A stretch of DNA of 64,000 nt from Haliscomenobacter sp040401995 (GTDB lineage: Bacteria > Bacteroidota > Bacteroidia > Chitinophagales > Saprospiraceae), in the NCBI GenBank assembly GCA_040401995.1, contig JBBANM010000001.1:1-64000 (forward strand), read 5' to 3'. Under the pieces are notes generated by a model. The model did no database searches. It was not told the DNA's origin and saw only the letters and a list, made by a program, of their open reading frames with translations. Positions 15,858 through 24,158 of the stretch are shown here, piece after piece (within the stretch, counting starts at the first letter, position 1; each line of letters opens with the position of its first letter). A program made the translations under genes and the position numbers.

Positions 15858-16910
15858 TTAACGATTGGCGGGGTTTCGAAAAACCCGCAATTGATCAGAT
15901 CCAAGCGAAATAGCGGCTTCTGGAGCAACGGGAAGGATTGGGGCGGAGATGCCATCGGTAAGCCAGCCTTGACCGGTTATTACCCGGGCTTCATCCCACA
16001 AACCTTGTCGAATAAATTCATTCAAAACCGTAGCGCCCCCTTCAACCAAGAGGATGGATTTTTTGAGTTGATACAAATGAGTCAATAGTTCGGGTAAAAC
16101 ACTTGAAGCTGTTCCTTGGTGTTCAAAATAGCTAACCGCAGCGTGCTTTTGCTCAGTGGGCAAATGATTGACAACGGCCAAAGTTGGCATTCCGTCTGAA
16201 AATAAATAAAGCTCGGGCGAGAGTTGGGAACGATGATCTAAAACAACCCGAAGCGGCGATTTGCCCGAATAAAGTCGATTGGTAAGCTCTGGATTGTCGA
16301 CTTGTGCTGTGGTGGCGCCCACCAAAATAGCATCTGCTTCCGCCCGCCAGCGATGTACCAATCGTTTTGTCAAGTCGTGGGTTATCCAAAATGGAGCTGG
16401 CGGATCGGGTGCAAAAAAACCATTGGGTGTAACGGCCATTTTCAAGACAATATAAGGCCGTTTTTTTTGAACAAAAATATTTCTTGGCGCAGCAAGTAGC
16501 TTGCCTTCGTCCTCAAGAACGCCGGTGACGACTTCAACGCCTGCGGCTCTCAAAATTTGAATACCCATGCCGCTTACTTCAGGAGTTTGATCCAGGCACG
16601 ACAAGACAACCTTGGGGATACGTTTTTCAATAATTAGATTGGTGCAAGGCGGCGTTTTTCCAAAAATACAACAAGGCTCCAAGGATACATACAAAGTAGA
16701 GTAGGGGATATACTGCTGATCGGTCTGGATTACACTGGCAATTGCATTGACTTCGGCATGAGCGCCACCATAACGCTGGTGATACCCTTCGCCAATGATA
16801 CGATTTTGATGTACCAACACTGCGCCTACCATAGGATTGGGAGAAGTTTGCCCCTCGCCAAGTCGAGCAAGTTGAAAAGTCCGGCGAATGAATTGTTGGT
16901 CAGTCTTCAT
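15858..16910 (-). CDS. ribD: Bifunctional riboflavin deaminase/reductase RibD
   Basis: Catalyses the second and third steps of riboflavin synthesis: deamination of the pyrimidine by the N-terminal CMP/dCMP-deaminase-like domain, then NADPH reduction of the ribose by the C-terminal RibD_C domain. Zinc-site residues are His51 and Glu53 (GGAHAEVNA) and the Cys in EPCCIFGKTPPC (about 80 and 89). The reductase part starts near RPYIVLKMAVTPNGF and includes DAILVGATTAQVDNPELTNR. The 350-residue length is normal. No other rib gene is close, and no FMN riboswitch was recognised in the 240 bases upstream. Confidence 0.95.
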   Translation of the reverse strand: MKTDQQFIRRTFQLARLGEGQTSPNPMVGAVLVHQNRIIGEGYHQRYGGAHAEVNAIASVIQTDQQYIPYSTLYVSLEPCCIFGKTPPCTNLIIEKRIPKVVLSCLDQTPEVSGMGIQILRAAGVEVVTGVLEDEGKLLAAPRNIFVQKKRPYIVLKMAVTPNGFFAPDPPAPFWITHDLTKRLVHRWRAEADAILVGATTAQVDNPELTNRLYSGKSPLRVVLDHRSQLSPELYLFSDGMPTLAVVNHLPTEQKHAAVSYFEHQGTASSVLPELLTHLYQLKKSILLVEGGATVLNEFIRQGLWDEARVITGQGWLTDGISAPILPVAPEAAISLGSDQLRVFRNPANR

Positions 16911-17448
16911 AAAAAATGATGATTAATGCGAATTATTGAAAGCAAAACTACCATTAGGCCGTTGAGGAAGATCGCAAAAAGAATGAATAATGTAGATTTT
17001 TTAAAAAAACATACCATTTTGTATTAATTATGGAAAAAATACTGTTGAAATATTATCTGCAAATGTTCAAAATATCTTAACTTGGGCTTCGTAAAAATAA
17101 CAATACCGTACAATTCTGCTTCGATTGCTTTAGGGCGATATGTTTTTTAGAGTTAGAGTGTATTTGAATTTTTTATTCGAGCTGCAAATGGCCAAAATCC
17201 ACCCCAACTTCGTTGTGAAAATACTCATGTAGCGCTGCTACACTCCGTTTTTCACGCCTCGTTGGTGCAAATTTTGACTCACTACGCCTGCGAACTAAAA
17301 ATCCAAATAAACTCTTAGGTAAAATTAAATACCAAAAAAGATCAACCCTTAAGTTCTTATTCCCTGAACGCATTCTACCTGGTTAAACATTTTCTGAATC
17401 ATCTACAAGTTACCCTTAACCCATATTTTTAACCAAAACTCTCTGAGC
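16911..17448. other. Gene-free divergent region with repeat copy 4
   Basis: 538 bases between ribD and the HNH/AP2 gene. It holds repeat copy 4 and, at about 17108-17125, a short sequence GTACAATTCTGCTTCGA that resembles the end of subfamily B (copy 2 reads GTACAGGATTCTGCTTCGA) and may be a relic. The rest is AT-rich with no other feature seen. Confidence 0.6.
17153..17317. mobile_element. Palindromic MITE-like element, copy 4 (subfamily A)
   Basis: The element proper is 17156-17314 (159 bp) with TTA on both sides (17153-17155, 17315-17317). It has standard polarity: left arm GAGCTGCAAATGGCC, centre TGTAGCGCTGCTACA, right arm GACTCACTACGCCTGCGAACT. It is the only copy in a divergent intergenic region. 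Ends have several point differences from copies 3 and 5. Confidence 0.9.
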
Positions 17449-18081
17449 GTGTTGTACAAAGTTAAACTGAAAAACGCAGACGAATCTGTTCTTCTTGACG
17501 ACAAAGTTTATGAGTTTTTAACTACAGATTCTTATTTGGTCAAAGTTGATTTCATTAACAACTTACGAAGACATTCTAGTGGTTGTGCTGTTTTTCAAAA
17601 AACCTGGAAAAAAGCCGATGGCGGGTTTAAAACGGAAACGATCTACTTACACAAGCTGGTTGCGGAAAAATTTCTAATCACTACAAAAGCCAGCGATAAA
17701 AATTTGGTAGGTGCTAAAAATGGCAATAAGCTTGATTGTCGTTTGGAGAATCTAATCTACCGCTCTCGTTCCGTTGCCAGTCGCAAAAGAAAAACCAGTA
17801 GCAAAGCTGGCTATACAGGGGTATACAAAGAAAATAGTCGATTTAGGGCAGTGATTTCCGTAAATCGCAAATCGGTTCATATCGGTATGTTTGCCACAGC
17901 AGAAGAAGCGGCACTAGCTTATAACAAAATGTCAAGAAAGTTGTATGGCGACGATGGGAAAATCAACACCGTAAAAGCTTTGCCGAATGGCCGTAAACTT
18001 ACCGAAGACGATATTGATATTTCAGATGTTGTCATTACCGATGTACCTAAAAAACGGGGTCGGAAGAGGAAAGAAGCATAA
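17449..18081 (+). CDS. HNH-like/AP2 DNA-binding protein with basic tail
   Basis: 210 residues. The middle matches the HNH_3 homing-endonuclease pattern (IYLHKLVAEKF, then VGAKNGNKLDCRLENLIYRS), but the His expected before the D/N-GN segment is Lys, so nuclease activity is doubtful. It is followed by an AP2/ERF-type domain (YTGVYKENSRFRAVISVNRK through AALAYNKMSRKLYG). The C-terminus PKKRGRKRKEA has an RGR AT-hook-like core. Bacterial AP2 domains are usually fused to mobile HNH nucleases. The start is GTG at 17449 (TTG at 17452 possible); no ATG occurs in this frame. Repeat copy 4 lies 130 bases upstream and a 21-bp terminator follows. Confidence 0.78.
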   Translation: MLYKVKLKNADESVLLDDKVYEFLTTDSYLVKVDFINNLRRHSSGCAVFQKTWKKADGGFKTETIYLHKLVAEKFLITTKASDKNLVGAKNGNKLDCRLENLIYRSRSVASRKRKTSSKAGYTGVYKENSRFRAVISVNRKSVHIGMFATAEEAALAYNKMSRKLYGDDGKINTVKALPNGRKLTEDDIDISDVVITDVPKKRGRKRKEA

Positions 18082-18086
18082 TTTTT

Positions 18087-18131
18087 CAAAAGGAAAGCCA
18101 GAAAATGTTACATTTTCTGGCTTTCCTTTTG
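18087..18131. terminator. Perfect 21-bp bidirectional terminator
   Basis: An uninterrupted 21-bp stem (18087-18107 with 18111-18131) closes on the loop TTA. Its ends AAAAGG and CCTTTT supply short U-tracts both ways. It separates the convergent HNH/AP2 gene and mnmD. Confidence 0.85.
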
Positions 18132-18137
18132 AATGGC

Positions 18138-18815
18138 TTATTTGATCGCTCGGGTCATTTCACGTTTCCCTGGAGGGCCTTGCAAAGATTCTACCGTAAA
18201 TCCCAATGTTTTCAAATTTCTTTTCACAGCGCCTTTGGCGCAGTAGGTCACAAAGAAGCCCCCTGGTCTAAGCGCATTGTACATCAGTTGCAGTAAAGGG
18301 ATTTCCCATAGTTCAGGTTGACTTGTTGGCGCAAAAGCATCGAAATAAATAAGGTCAAATTGATCAACGGCATCAATTATCTCAAATTTTTCCAATCGCT
18401 TGTTCAAAGTAAAAAAAGGCGAGTAATCTGCTTGGGTGTTCCAGGCCTGCTCATGCATAGTGTGAAAAGGAGCGTCTAAGGAAAGATCCCCTAAGCATTC
18501 GGCATAATTCAAGGCATCAGCTGTAGCCGTATCAATCGGAAATGCCTCAAAACACTCATAATTTATTGGAAATTTACGGGTGTTGGCCTCTTGTAAGGTC
18601 ATCAAGGCATTTAAGCCTGTTCCAAAGCCGATTTCTAGAACATTAAGAGAGGAATGGGTGGCAATAAGAGGATACAAACCGGCTTGGATAAAAACGTGCC
18701 GTGATTCAGTAACAGCTCCATATTTGGAATGATAAGTAACTCCAAAGCGATGGGCGATAAAGGAAAAAGACCCATCTTGTGTTACAAATAATTCATTTTC
18801 AGTACCATCGGTCAT
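18138..18815 (-). CDS. mnmD: MnmD-type tRNA U34 methyltransferase
   Basis: SAM-dependent methyltransferase corresponding to the N-terminal (MnmC2/MnmD) domain of MnmC, which finishes the 5-methylaminomethyl group on wobble uridine. Motifs are VLEIGFGTGLNALMTL (SAM loop), YECFEAFPI, and YFDAFAPTSQPELW, the form of the catalytic segment in this family. There is no fused oxidoreductase domain, so a separate MnmC1 activity or direct methylation would be needed. The frame continues upstream to 18869, but the family N-terminus ENELFVTQDGSFSF supports the ATG at 18815. The C-terminal GPPGKREMTRA is also typical. Confidence 0.88.
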   Translation of the reverse strand: MTDGTENELFVTQDGSFSFIAHRFGVTYHSKYGAVTESRHVFIQAGLYPLIATHSSLNVLEIGFGTGLNALMTLQEANTRKFPINYECFEAFPIDTATADALNYAECLGDLSLDAPFHTMHEQAWNTQADYSPFFTLNKRLEKFEIIDAVDQFDLIYFDAFAPTSQPELWEIPLLQLMYNALRPGGFFVTYCAKGAVKRNLKTLGFTVESLQGPPGKREMTRAIK

Positions 18816-19370
18816 GGGTGTCCTGTTCTCTAAGTTCCTTGAAGGTAAATCGTTTCTTGATCCAATCAAACCACTGTAAGGTTTAACCCCCCGAAATCCT
18901 TAAAGCTGGGCAAATAATTTTTGCCAGCATGAAAGATCTACAATGGTTTGAACGGATCAGCCTTGGGTATTACTTAGCTTAAGTACTAGCTAAAAACAGA
19001 TACAACAACCTGCACAGCAACGTTGAAAACATCTTCCAAGGAGAAATTCGTAGGACAACCATAACCCCGGTTGCAAGAGAAAACTGACCCACAAAGGAGT
19101 ACAAGAATAACAAAAGCCAATGATTTGCTGGATGCGTTCCGAATTTTCATTTCTTTAAGTCGTTTTAATTTGATGGTGATGAAACGTAAAAGCCTAAGGG
19201 ATTATTATACCGTTGGGTATTTGTCGAATATTTCTCGGAAATTAGCTTCGACTATTTTTCCAAATGTATCAAGTGTAAGGATTAAACCTGGATTTTTTAC
19301 GAAATAAACAGAACTGGGTTAAAAAAATACACCCTTAAACTGGGAAATGTTATCGTCAGCAACATTAAGG

Positions 19371-19401
19371 ATTGGCGGAATAATCAATTTTTCTATTTTT
19401 G
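19371..19401 (+). promoter_or_regulatory. Bacteroidota promoter of pdhB
   Basis: TTG (19372-19374, in ATTGG) is followed after 19 bases by TATTTTTG (19394-19401), a full match to the -7 consensus. The inferred leader is about 70 bases. Confidence 0.65.
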
Positions 19402-19414
19402 CACTCGGCGCGTG

Positions 19415-19445
19415 CAAAAGTCATCGTTCAATAACGACTTTTTAT
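19415..19445 (+). promoter_or_regulatory. Leader hairpin of pdhB, terminator-like
   Basis: AAAAGT and ACTTTT with inner CGTT and AACG form a hairpin followed by TTTTTA, in the 5' leader between the promoter and the start codon. It could attenuate transcription or protect the message end; it may also be incidental. Confidence 0.35.
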
Positions 19446-19475
19446 TTACCGCCAAACATTTTTTGAAAACACAAA

Positions 19476-20471
19476 ATGCGAAATATGGCTAGAGAACTTG
19501 CCCTCCGCGACGCCCTTCGGGAAGCGATGATTGAAGAAATGCGTCGGGATGAAACGGTTTTCCTCATGGGGGAAGAAGTAGCTGAGTATGATGGCGCCTA
19601 CAAAGTAAGTAAAGGCATGCTTGAAGAGTTTGGCGCAAAAAGAGTGATTGATACGCCAATCGCTGAACTTGGGTTTACAGGTATTGGCGTTGGCGCAGCA
19701 ATGAATGGTTTGCGACCGATAGTTGAATTTATGACTTGGAACTTTGCCATTTTGGCTTTTGACCAAATTGTGAACAATGCAGCCAAAACCCTTTCTCAAT
19801 CGGCAGGACAGTTTAAGTGTCCGATTGTATTCCGTGGCCCTTCAGGTTCGGCTGGTCAATTGGCACAACAACACTCGCAGACTTTTGAGAGCTGGATGGC
19901 AAACGTTCCTGGTTTGAAGGTGATCTCCTGTATTGATCCTGCGGATGCAAAAGGCTTACTCAAATCAGCCATTCGGGATGAGAATCCGGTATGTATCATG
20001 GAGGCGGAGATGCTGTATGGCCACAAAGGCATTGTGCCAGAGGAAGAGTACCTTACTCCGATTGGTGTTGCTGCTGTGCGTCAGGAAGGAACCGATGTTA
20101 CCTTGGTTTCTTTCAATAAAATGGTGTTGACTTGTTTGGAGGCTGCACAAGAGTTGGCGAAAGAAGGTATATCTGCAGAGGTAATCGATTTGCGTACCAT
20201 ACGTCCGATTGATTACCAAACGATCATCAATTCGGTGAAAAAAACCAATCGCTTGGTGGTAGTGGATGAATCTTGGCCATTGGCAGGTATCTCAGCTGAG
20301 GTAGCTTATGCCATTCAACGTCATGCATTTGATTATTTGGATGCGCCAGTGGTACGGGTCAATTCAGCAGATACCAATTTGCCTTATGCGCCTACATTGG
20401 TGGATGCCTACTTGCCGAATCCGACAAAAATCATCAAGGCAGTAAAAGAGGTAATGTACGTTAGATCATAA
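19476..20471 (+). CDS. pdhB: Pyruvate dehydrogenase E1 component, beta subunit
   Basis: Beta subunit of the thiamine-diphosphate E1 heterotetramer that decarboxylates pyruvate and acetylates E2. The 331-residue length and motifs are canonical: LREAMIEEMRRDETVFLMGEEVAEYDGAYK, where the Glu activates ThDP, then DTPIAELGFTGIGVGAAM, RGPSGSAGQLAQQHSQ and the C-terminal transketolase domain with VIDLRTIRPID. A branched-chain 2-oxoacid E1-beta is less likely, given the close match to PDH motifs. A second ATG (MARELALRDALREAM) lies three codons in. The gene is isolated from E1-alpha and E2, and has its own consensus promoter. Confidence 0.93.
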   Translation: MRNMARELALRDALREAMIEEMRRDETVFLMGEEVAEYDGAYKVSKGMLEEFGAKRVIDTPIAELGFTGIGVGAAMNGLRPIVEFMTWNFAILAFDQIVNNAAKTLSQSAGQFKCPIVFRGPSGSAGQLAQQHSQTFESWMANVPGLKVISCIDPADAKGLLKSAIRDENPVCIMEAEMLYGHKGIVPEEEYLTPIGVAAVRQEGTDVTLVSFNKMVLTCLEAAQELAKEGISAEVIDLRTIRPIDYQTIINSVKKTNRLVVVDESWPLAGISAEVAYAIQRHAFDYLDAPVVRVNSADTNLPYAPTLVDAYLPNPTKIIKAVKEVMYVRS

Positions 20472-20497
20472 ACGAGCGCCTATTTTTGATATTCAGA

Positions 20498-20533
20498 AAA
20501 GCGGGACGGCAAAGCTATTTGTTGTCCCGCTTT
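20498..20533. terminator. Hairpin overlapping the 3' end of the site-2 protease gene
   Basis: AAAGCGGGAC and GTCCCGCTTT form a 10-bp stem between convergent pdhB and the protease gene. For pdhB it is followed by TTTATATTTTG. One arm lies within the last codons of the protease gene (stop at 20515). Confidence 0.6.
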
Positions 20534-21615
20534 ATATTTTGTCCAGTAGTATTGGCGATCAGCAAAACCTCCATGATGTTTTCGCGATTAAGTACGCCAA
20601 CCAGTTCATCGCCATTTAATACAGGGCATATTTCTACTTGATTTTCGCTAAAAAGCTCATAAGCCTCATCTAATGGCATCTCTGGTTTTAATTTTATGAC
20701 GTTTCGATTCATAATTTCATGGAGCAGTGCTTCTTTCCCCAAGTGACCCAATCCCTCAATAAGATTTTCACGGTTTATTGTCCCAGTAATAACTCCATTC
20801 TCGTGCACCAAAAATTCTTTTTCTGAACCATCCAGCAGCAGCTTTACGGCTTTATCGATAGAGTCATTGCTTTGGAGCAATGAAAATTGGTGCATCACAA
20901 CATCTTTCACGGTATAATGGACTAGAACGGAGCGATTGGCTTCATAATTGGCTTCAGCACCTGCGCCCAAATAGATGAAAATTCCGATAAATACGAACCA
21001 AATATTGTTGAACAGGCCATATAGAATAAATGCCATCGCCAATAATTGACCAATCCGAGCGGCAATATTGGTGGCTTTGTGACGAGGAAATTTGAGTTCG
21101 AGCAAGGCCCGGAGCACGCGCCCACCATCCATCGGGAAAGCAGGAACCAAATTGAAACCAAACAAGATCAAATTGATTTTAAAAAGATTATAACTTAGGC
21201 TTCGCGCCAGATCTGGTCCGTCCAGCAGACTAAAATCGGTTAATTGATGCGATAGCGCTAGGTAGATTAAGAAAATTAAAGCCAAAAACAAATTCACCAA
21301 GGGGCCAGCTACGGCAATAGCAAATTCTTGCCATGGTTTTTCAGGCATTCGTTCCATATTGGCCACTCCGCCAATGGGAAGAAGAGTGATGTTTGAAGTT
21401 TTTACGCCGTAGTGTTGACCAACCAGCGCATGACCAAATTCATGAAGCAATACAAAAACGAAAAGCAACAAGATGAACCAAAAACCTTCAAGATGCATAG
21501 CTTGAATCCCCCCTGAAAAGCTACTAATCAATACAAAAGCCAAGAGGACGAGGAAAGTCCAGTGCAGAAAAACATCAATCCCTGAAATTCGAACTATTTT
21601 CAACGACCACTTCAT
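20515..21615 (-). CDS. Site-2 protease family intramembrane metalloprotease with tandem CBS domains
   Basis: Zinc intramembrane protease (M50B) of 366 residues. The metal site HEFGHALVGQ has His58, Glu59 and His62 in a transmembrane helix; the third ligand is in NLVPAFPMDGGRVLRALLEL. About six hydrophobic helices fill the first 230 residues. The C-terminal 120 residues form two CBS motifs (VKDVVMHQFSLLQSNDSIDKA and IMNRNVIKLKPEMPLDEAYEL), which in this subfamily may bind adenine nucleotides. Members cleave membrane-bound regulatory proteins; the target here is unknown. It converges on pdhB. Confidence 0.9.
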   Translation of the reverse strand: MKWSLKIVRISGIDVFLHWTFLVLLAFVLISSFSGGIQAMHLEGFWFILLLFVFVLLHEFGHALVGQHYGVKTSNITLLPIGGVANMERMPEKPWQEFAIAVAGPLVNLFLALIFLIYLALSHQLTDFSLLDGPDLARSLSYNLFKINLILFGFNLVPAFPMDGGRVLRALLELKFPRHKATNIAARIGQLLAMAFILYGLFNNIWFVFIGIFIYLGAGAEANYEANRSVLVHYTVKDVVMHQFSLLQSNDSIDKAVKLLLDGSEKEFLVHENGVITGTINRENLIEGLGHLGKEALLHEIMNRNVIKLKPEMPLDEAYELFSENQVEICPVLNGDELVGVLNRENIMEVLLIANTTGQNIKRDNK

Positions 21616-21842
21616 ATGCCATTTTAGCGATAAGATAAGCTATTTTATCACTCGTCTACTTCAAAGACTCGGGAAATTTAAAAAAGCTCAAGTATAAATA
21701 AAATCATCTAAATGTAAAGCATAGAATATCAATACATTTAAAAGAGTAAAGTGATTAAAATCAATAATTTAGGGCAATAAAAATATAAGAAAATCTACAG
21801 ATAGCTGGAACTAATTTAACTCTATTGCGTACACTTCCGATT

Positions 21843-23768
21843 ATGAGGACGCTAATTAACAGATTAACGAGGAAAGAAATCAAACACTGCCATGCCATTT
21901 GGTGCTGTTGGTTATTTTTTGTTGCTGTGCCACTTTTTGGACAAAAAAATGGATGCGGAACGGTTGTATCTAATCAGATTTTAGCCCAATTAGCAAAAAA
22001 TCGTCCGGCTATTGAACGCCATGTCCAACAGTTTTTTAGTCGTACAGTATCAGTTCCTAAACAACCATTGCTTCTACCGATCCAAGCTTATGTTGTTAAT
22101 CGAAATAACAATAGCGGAGGGATTTCACCTGCTGAATTGCAAGAGGCTATTCATACTTTGAATGCCAATTTTGCTGGCTTGAATGTTCAATTTTCAATTT
22201 GTGCTCCCCCAATCTCTATTTCATCTACCGATCTTTTTGAATACCATTCTTCTTTAGAATCAGAGCTTATCAGTGCGCATTATATCCCCAATACCATAAA
22301 TGTTTATTTTGTCCATTCCATCGATGATGGTATTTTCCCGGGTTATTCCTATTTACCGGGCGGACCAGACATCATTATAATCACCAATAATCAAGCCAAT
22401 AAACCAGCTTTTTCACATGAAATGGGGCATTTTTTTGGATTGCTTGATACCCATAGCGAGGAATCTTGTCCCATTTCAGATGAACTTGTCCGAAATCACA
22501 GTAAAGGTCATCTTTGTGAAGCTTTACCGGCTTCAAACCTTATCGACGCTTATTGCAAGAGGAGTTTTGTTGGGGTAAATAGTAAAGATTCAATCACTTA
22601 TAAAGATACAAAGAGAAGCTTGCATGCATTAGATCAACAAAATATGATGTCTTGTTCGTCTAGTGGAAGTAATAAACAGTTCACTCCGGTTCAATTCGCC
22701 CTGATGGACTATTATCTAAATCATGTTCGCAACTATTTTTTAGCTTGTAATGGATTGAAGACCTGTGTTTTACCGATTGTCTCGACAAAAGATACAGGGT
22801 ATACCTATTTTAGTCTAGTTTGGAATTACCAAGGAAATGATACGCCTTTTCATTTTCGTTACCGTCAGGAGGGATCTGCGAATTGGACAACTGTGAGCGA
22901 TTATACTTCAAACGCCATAACGATTACGGAGCTTACTCCTTGTACAAACTATGAATATCAGATCCAACGGATTTGTTTGGATGCAAAGGATAGTACTGCC
23001 TGGACATCAGTAGAACTTATAAAAACTGGGGGCTGTACCGACCTTTATTTACCAAGCTATGGCCAATCCTCAACGGAATGGATTGACCGTGTTCAAGTGG
23101 GGGGAATTAACAACACCTCCAACAACAATCATGGATATTCTAACTTTGAAAAAAGCTTAACCAATATCAAAACCGATGTTGCCACAAAGATAAAACTGAC
23201 CCCAGGAACCAGCGATCAAATTACTCGGAATTTGGTCTGGAATATTTGGGTTGATCTAAATCGGGATCATGATTTTCTAGATCCAGGAGAAATGGTTTTG
23301 CAGTTGGTAGGGAAAGACAATCAAGCAGTTTCTGGAAATCTGATTATACCCGATAAAATCAGTTCAGGAACCACGCGTATGCGGATAGCGATGAATCGGG
23401 GCGGCATAAACTCCCCTAATTCGGTTACGGGATTTAGAGAGGTTGAGGATTATTCTTTAAATATTATCGCCTCAAAGCCGTTACCCAAGGGTAATCCTTC
23501 TGTTTTAGCCAATCAAAAAAGCGGGAACAATTGGGCTAACCCTTTTTACCGAAATTTGACCTGGCCATATTTCGTTGCAAACATGGTTTGTTCAAAAGTA
23601 AAAACAAGTTTACATTCAGAATTCCCCACGGGTAATCTCGAGCTTTTTGATTTGCAGGGGAGAATCGATTACAATGCCCGATTGAGCATTGACAATACTC
23701 AAATTCCAGAATTTGATTTGTCGGGGCAACCCATACGGCATCAATTTTCCAATGACCCAATCAAATAA
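21843..23768 (+). CDS. Secreted pappalysin-like metalloprotease with FN3 and GEVED domains, eroded C-terminus
   Basis: 641 residues from the ATG at 21843 (the frame opens with a TTG at 21825). A signal peptide is followed by a zinc protease domain with HEMGHFFGLLDTH: His192, Glu193, His196, and Asp202 where M43 enzymes usually have a third His. Then come an FN3-like domain (CVLPIVSTKDTGYTYF to LIKTGGC), and a GEVED domain (VWNIWVDLNRDHDFLDPGE to FREVEDYSLNI). The last 60 residues resemble a type IX sorting domain (NLELFDLQGRI), but lack the usual YPNP entry and the G-x-Y ending, so secretion through T9SS is uncertain. Repeat copy 5 follows. Confidence 0.82.
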   Translation: MRTLINRLTRKEIKHCHAIWCCWLFFVAVPLFGQKNGCGTVVSNQILAQLAKNRPAIERHVQQFFSRTVSVPKQPLLLPIQAYVVNRNNNSGGISPAELQEAIHTLNANFAGLNVQFSICAPPISISSTDLFEYHSSLESELISAHYIPNTINVYFVHSIDDGIFPGYSYLPGGPDIIIITNNQANKPAFSHEMGHFFGLLDTHSEESCPISDELVRNHSKGHLCEALPASNLIDAYCKRSFVGVNSKDSITYKDTKRSLHALDQQNMMSCSSSGSNKQFTPVQFALMDYYLNHVRNYFLACNGLKTCVLPIVSTKDTGYTYFSLVWNYQGNDTPFHFRYRQEGSANWTTVSDYTSNAITITELTPCTNYEYQIQRICLDAKDSTAWTSVELIKTGGCTDLYLPSYGQSSTEWIDRVQVGGINNTSNNNHGYSNFEKSLTNIKTDVATKIKLTPGTSDQITRNLVWNIWVDLNRDHDFLDPGEMVLQLVGKDNQAVSGNLIIPDKISSGTTRMRIAMNRGGINSPNSVTGFREVEDYSLNIIASKPLPKGNPSVLANQKSGNNWANPFYRNLTWPYFVANMVCSKVKTSLHSEFPTGNLELFDLQGRIDYNARLSIDNTQIPEFDLSGQPIRHQFSNDPIK

Positions 23769-23878
23769 AAAACTGATGACCCAAATGTTGAACAATTGAC
23801 ATTAACATACGACCGGGTAGCAAGATATTGTCCCCCATCATGCTACCATTTTTTAACCCCCTCTGTATTCCAACTTTT

Positions 23879-24044
23879 TTAGAGTGTGTTTGGATTTTTA
23901 GTTCGCAAGCGAAAATGAGGCAAAATTTGTACCAGCGAGGCACGAAAAACGGAGTATAGCAGCGCTACATGAGTATTTTCGTAACGAAGCTGGGGCGAAT
24001 TTTGGTCATTTGCAGCGCGAATAAAAAATCCAAACACACTCTTA
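23879..24044. mobile_element. Palindromic MITE-like element, copy 5 (subfamily A, reversed)
   Basis: The element proper is 23882-24041 (160 bp), with TTA on both sides (23879-23881, 24042-24044). Its internal polarity is opposite to copies 2-4: the arm with GCAAATGACC-type sequence is on the right. It lies between two plus-strand protease genes, starting 111 bases after the first stop and ending 115 bases before the next start. The central palindrome has one change (TATAGCAGCGCTACA). Confidence 0.92.
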
Positions 24045-24158
24045 GCATCCCCCTATTCACTTTTACAAGGCGTTCTGACATTATTTTTTAAGTGCTTGCA
24101 TTTAAAAGAGTTACGTTTTTTCTGATGCTTATCCTCATTAAGAATAATAGAACGCACT

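Larger units (their letters stand above)
18870..19475. other. 606-base region without a convincing gene
   Basis: Holds the pdhB promoter and leader. An open frame from a TTG at 19071 to 19307 (78 codons) has no recognisable similarity and an unusual start. A 17-codon frame at about 18926-18982 starts MKDLQWFERI and stops, possibly a gene remnant. I see nothing else. Confidence 0.4.

Noticed and set aside
16911..17153. FMN riboswitch before ribD
   Set aside because: No AGGGGCAGGGTGAAA-like core or terminator arrangement was found.
19071..19307. Possible 78-codon gene starting with TTG before pdhB
   Set aside because: No similarity, a rare start codon, and pdhB promoter sequence just downstream; kept only as a note in the gene-free region.
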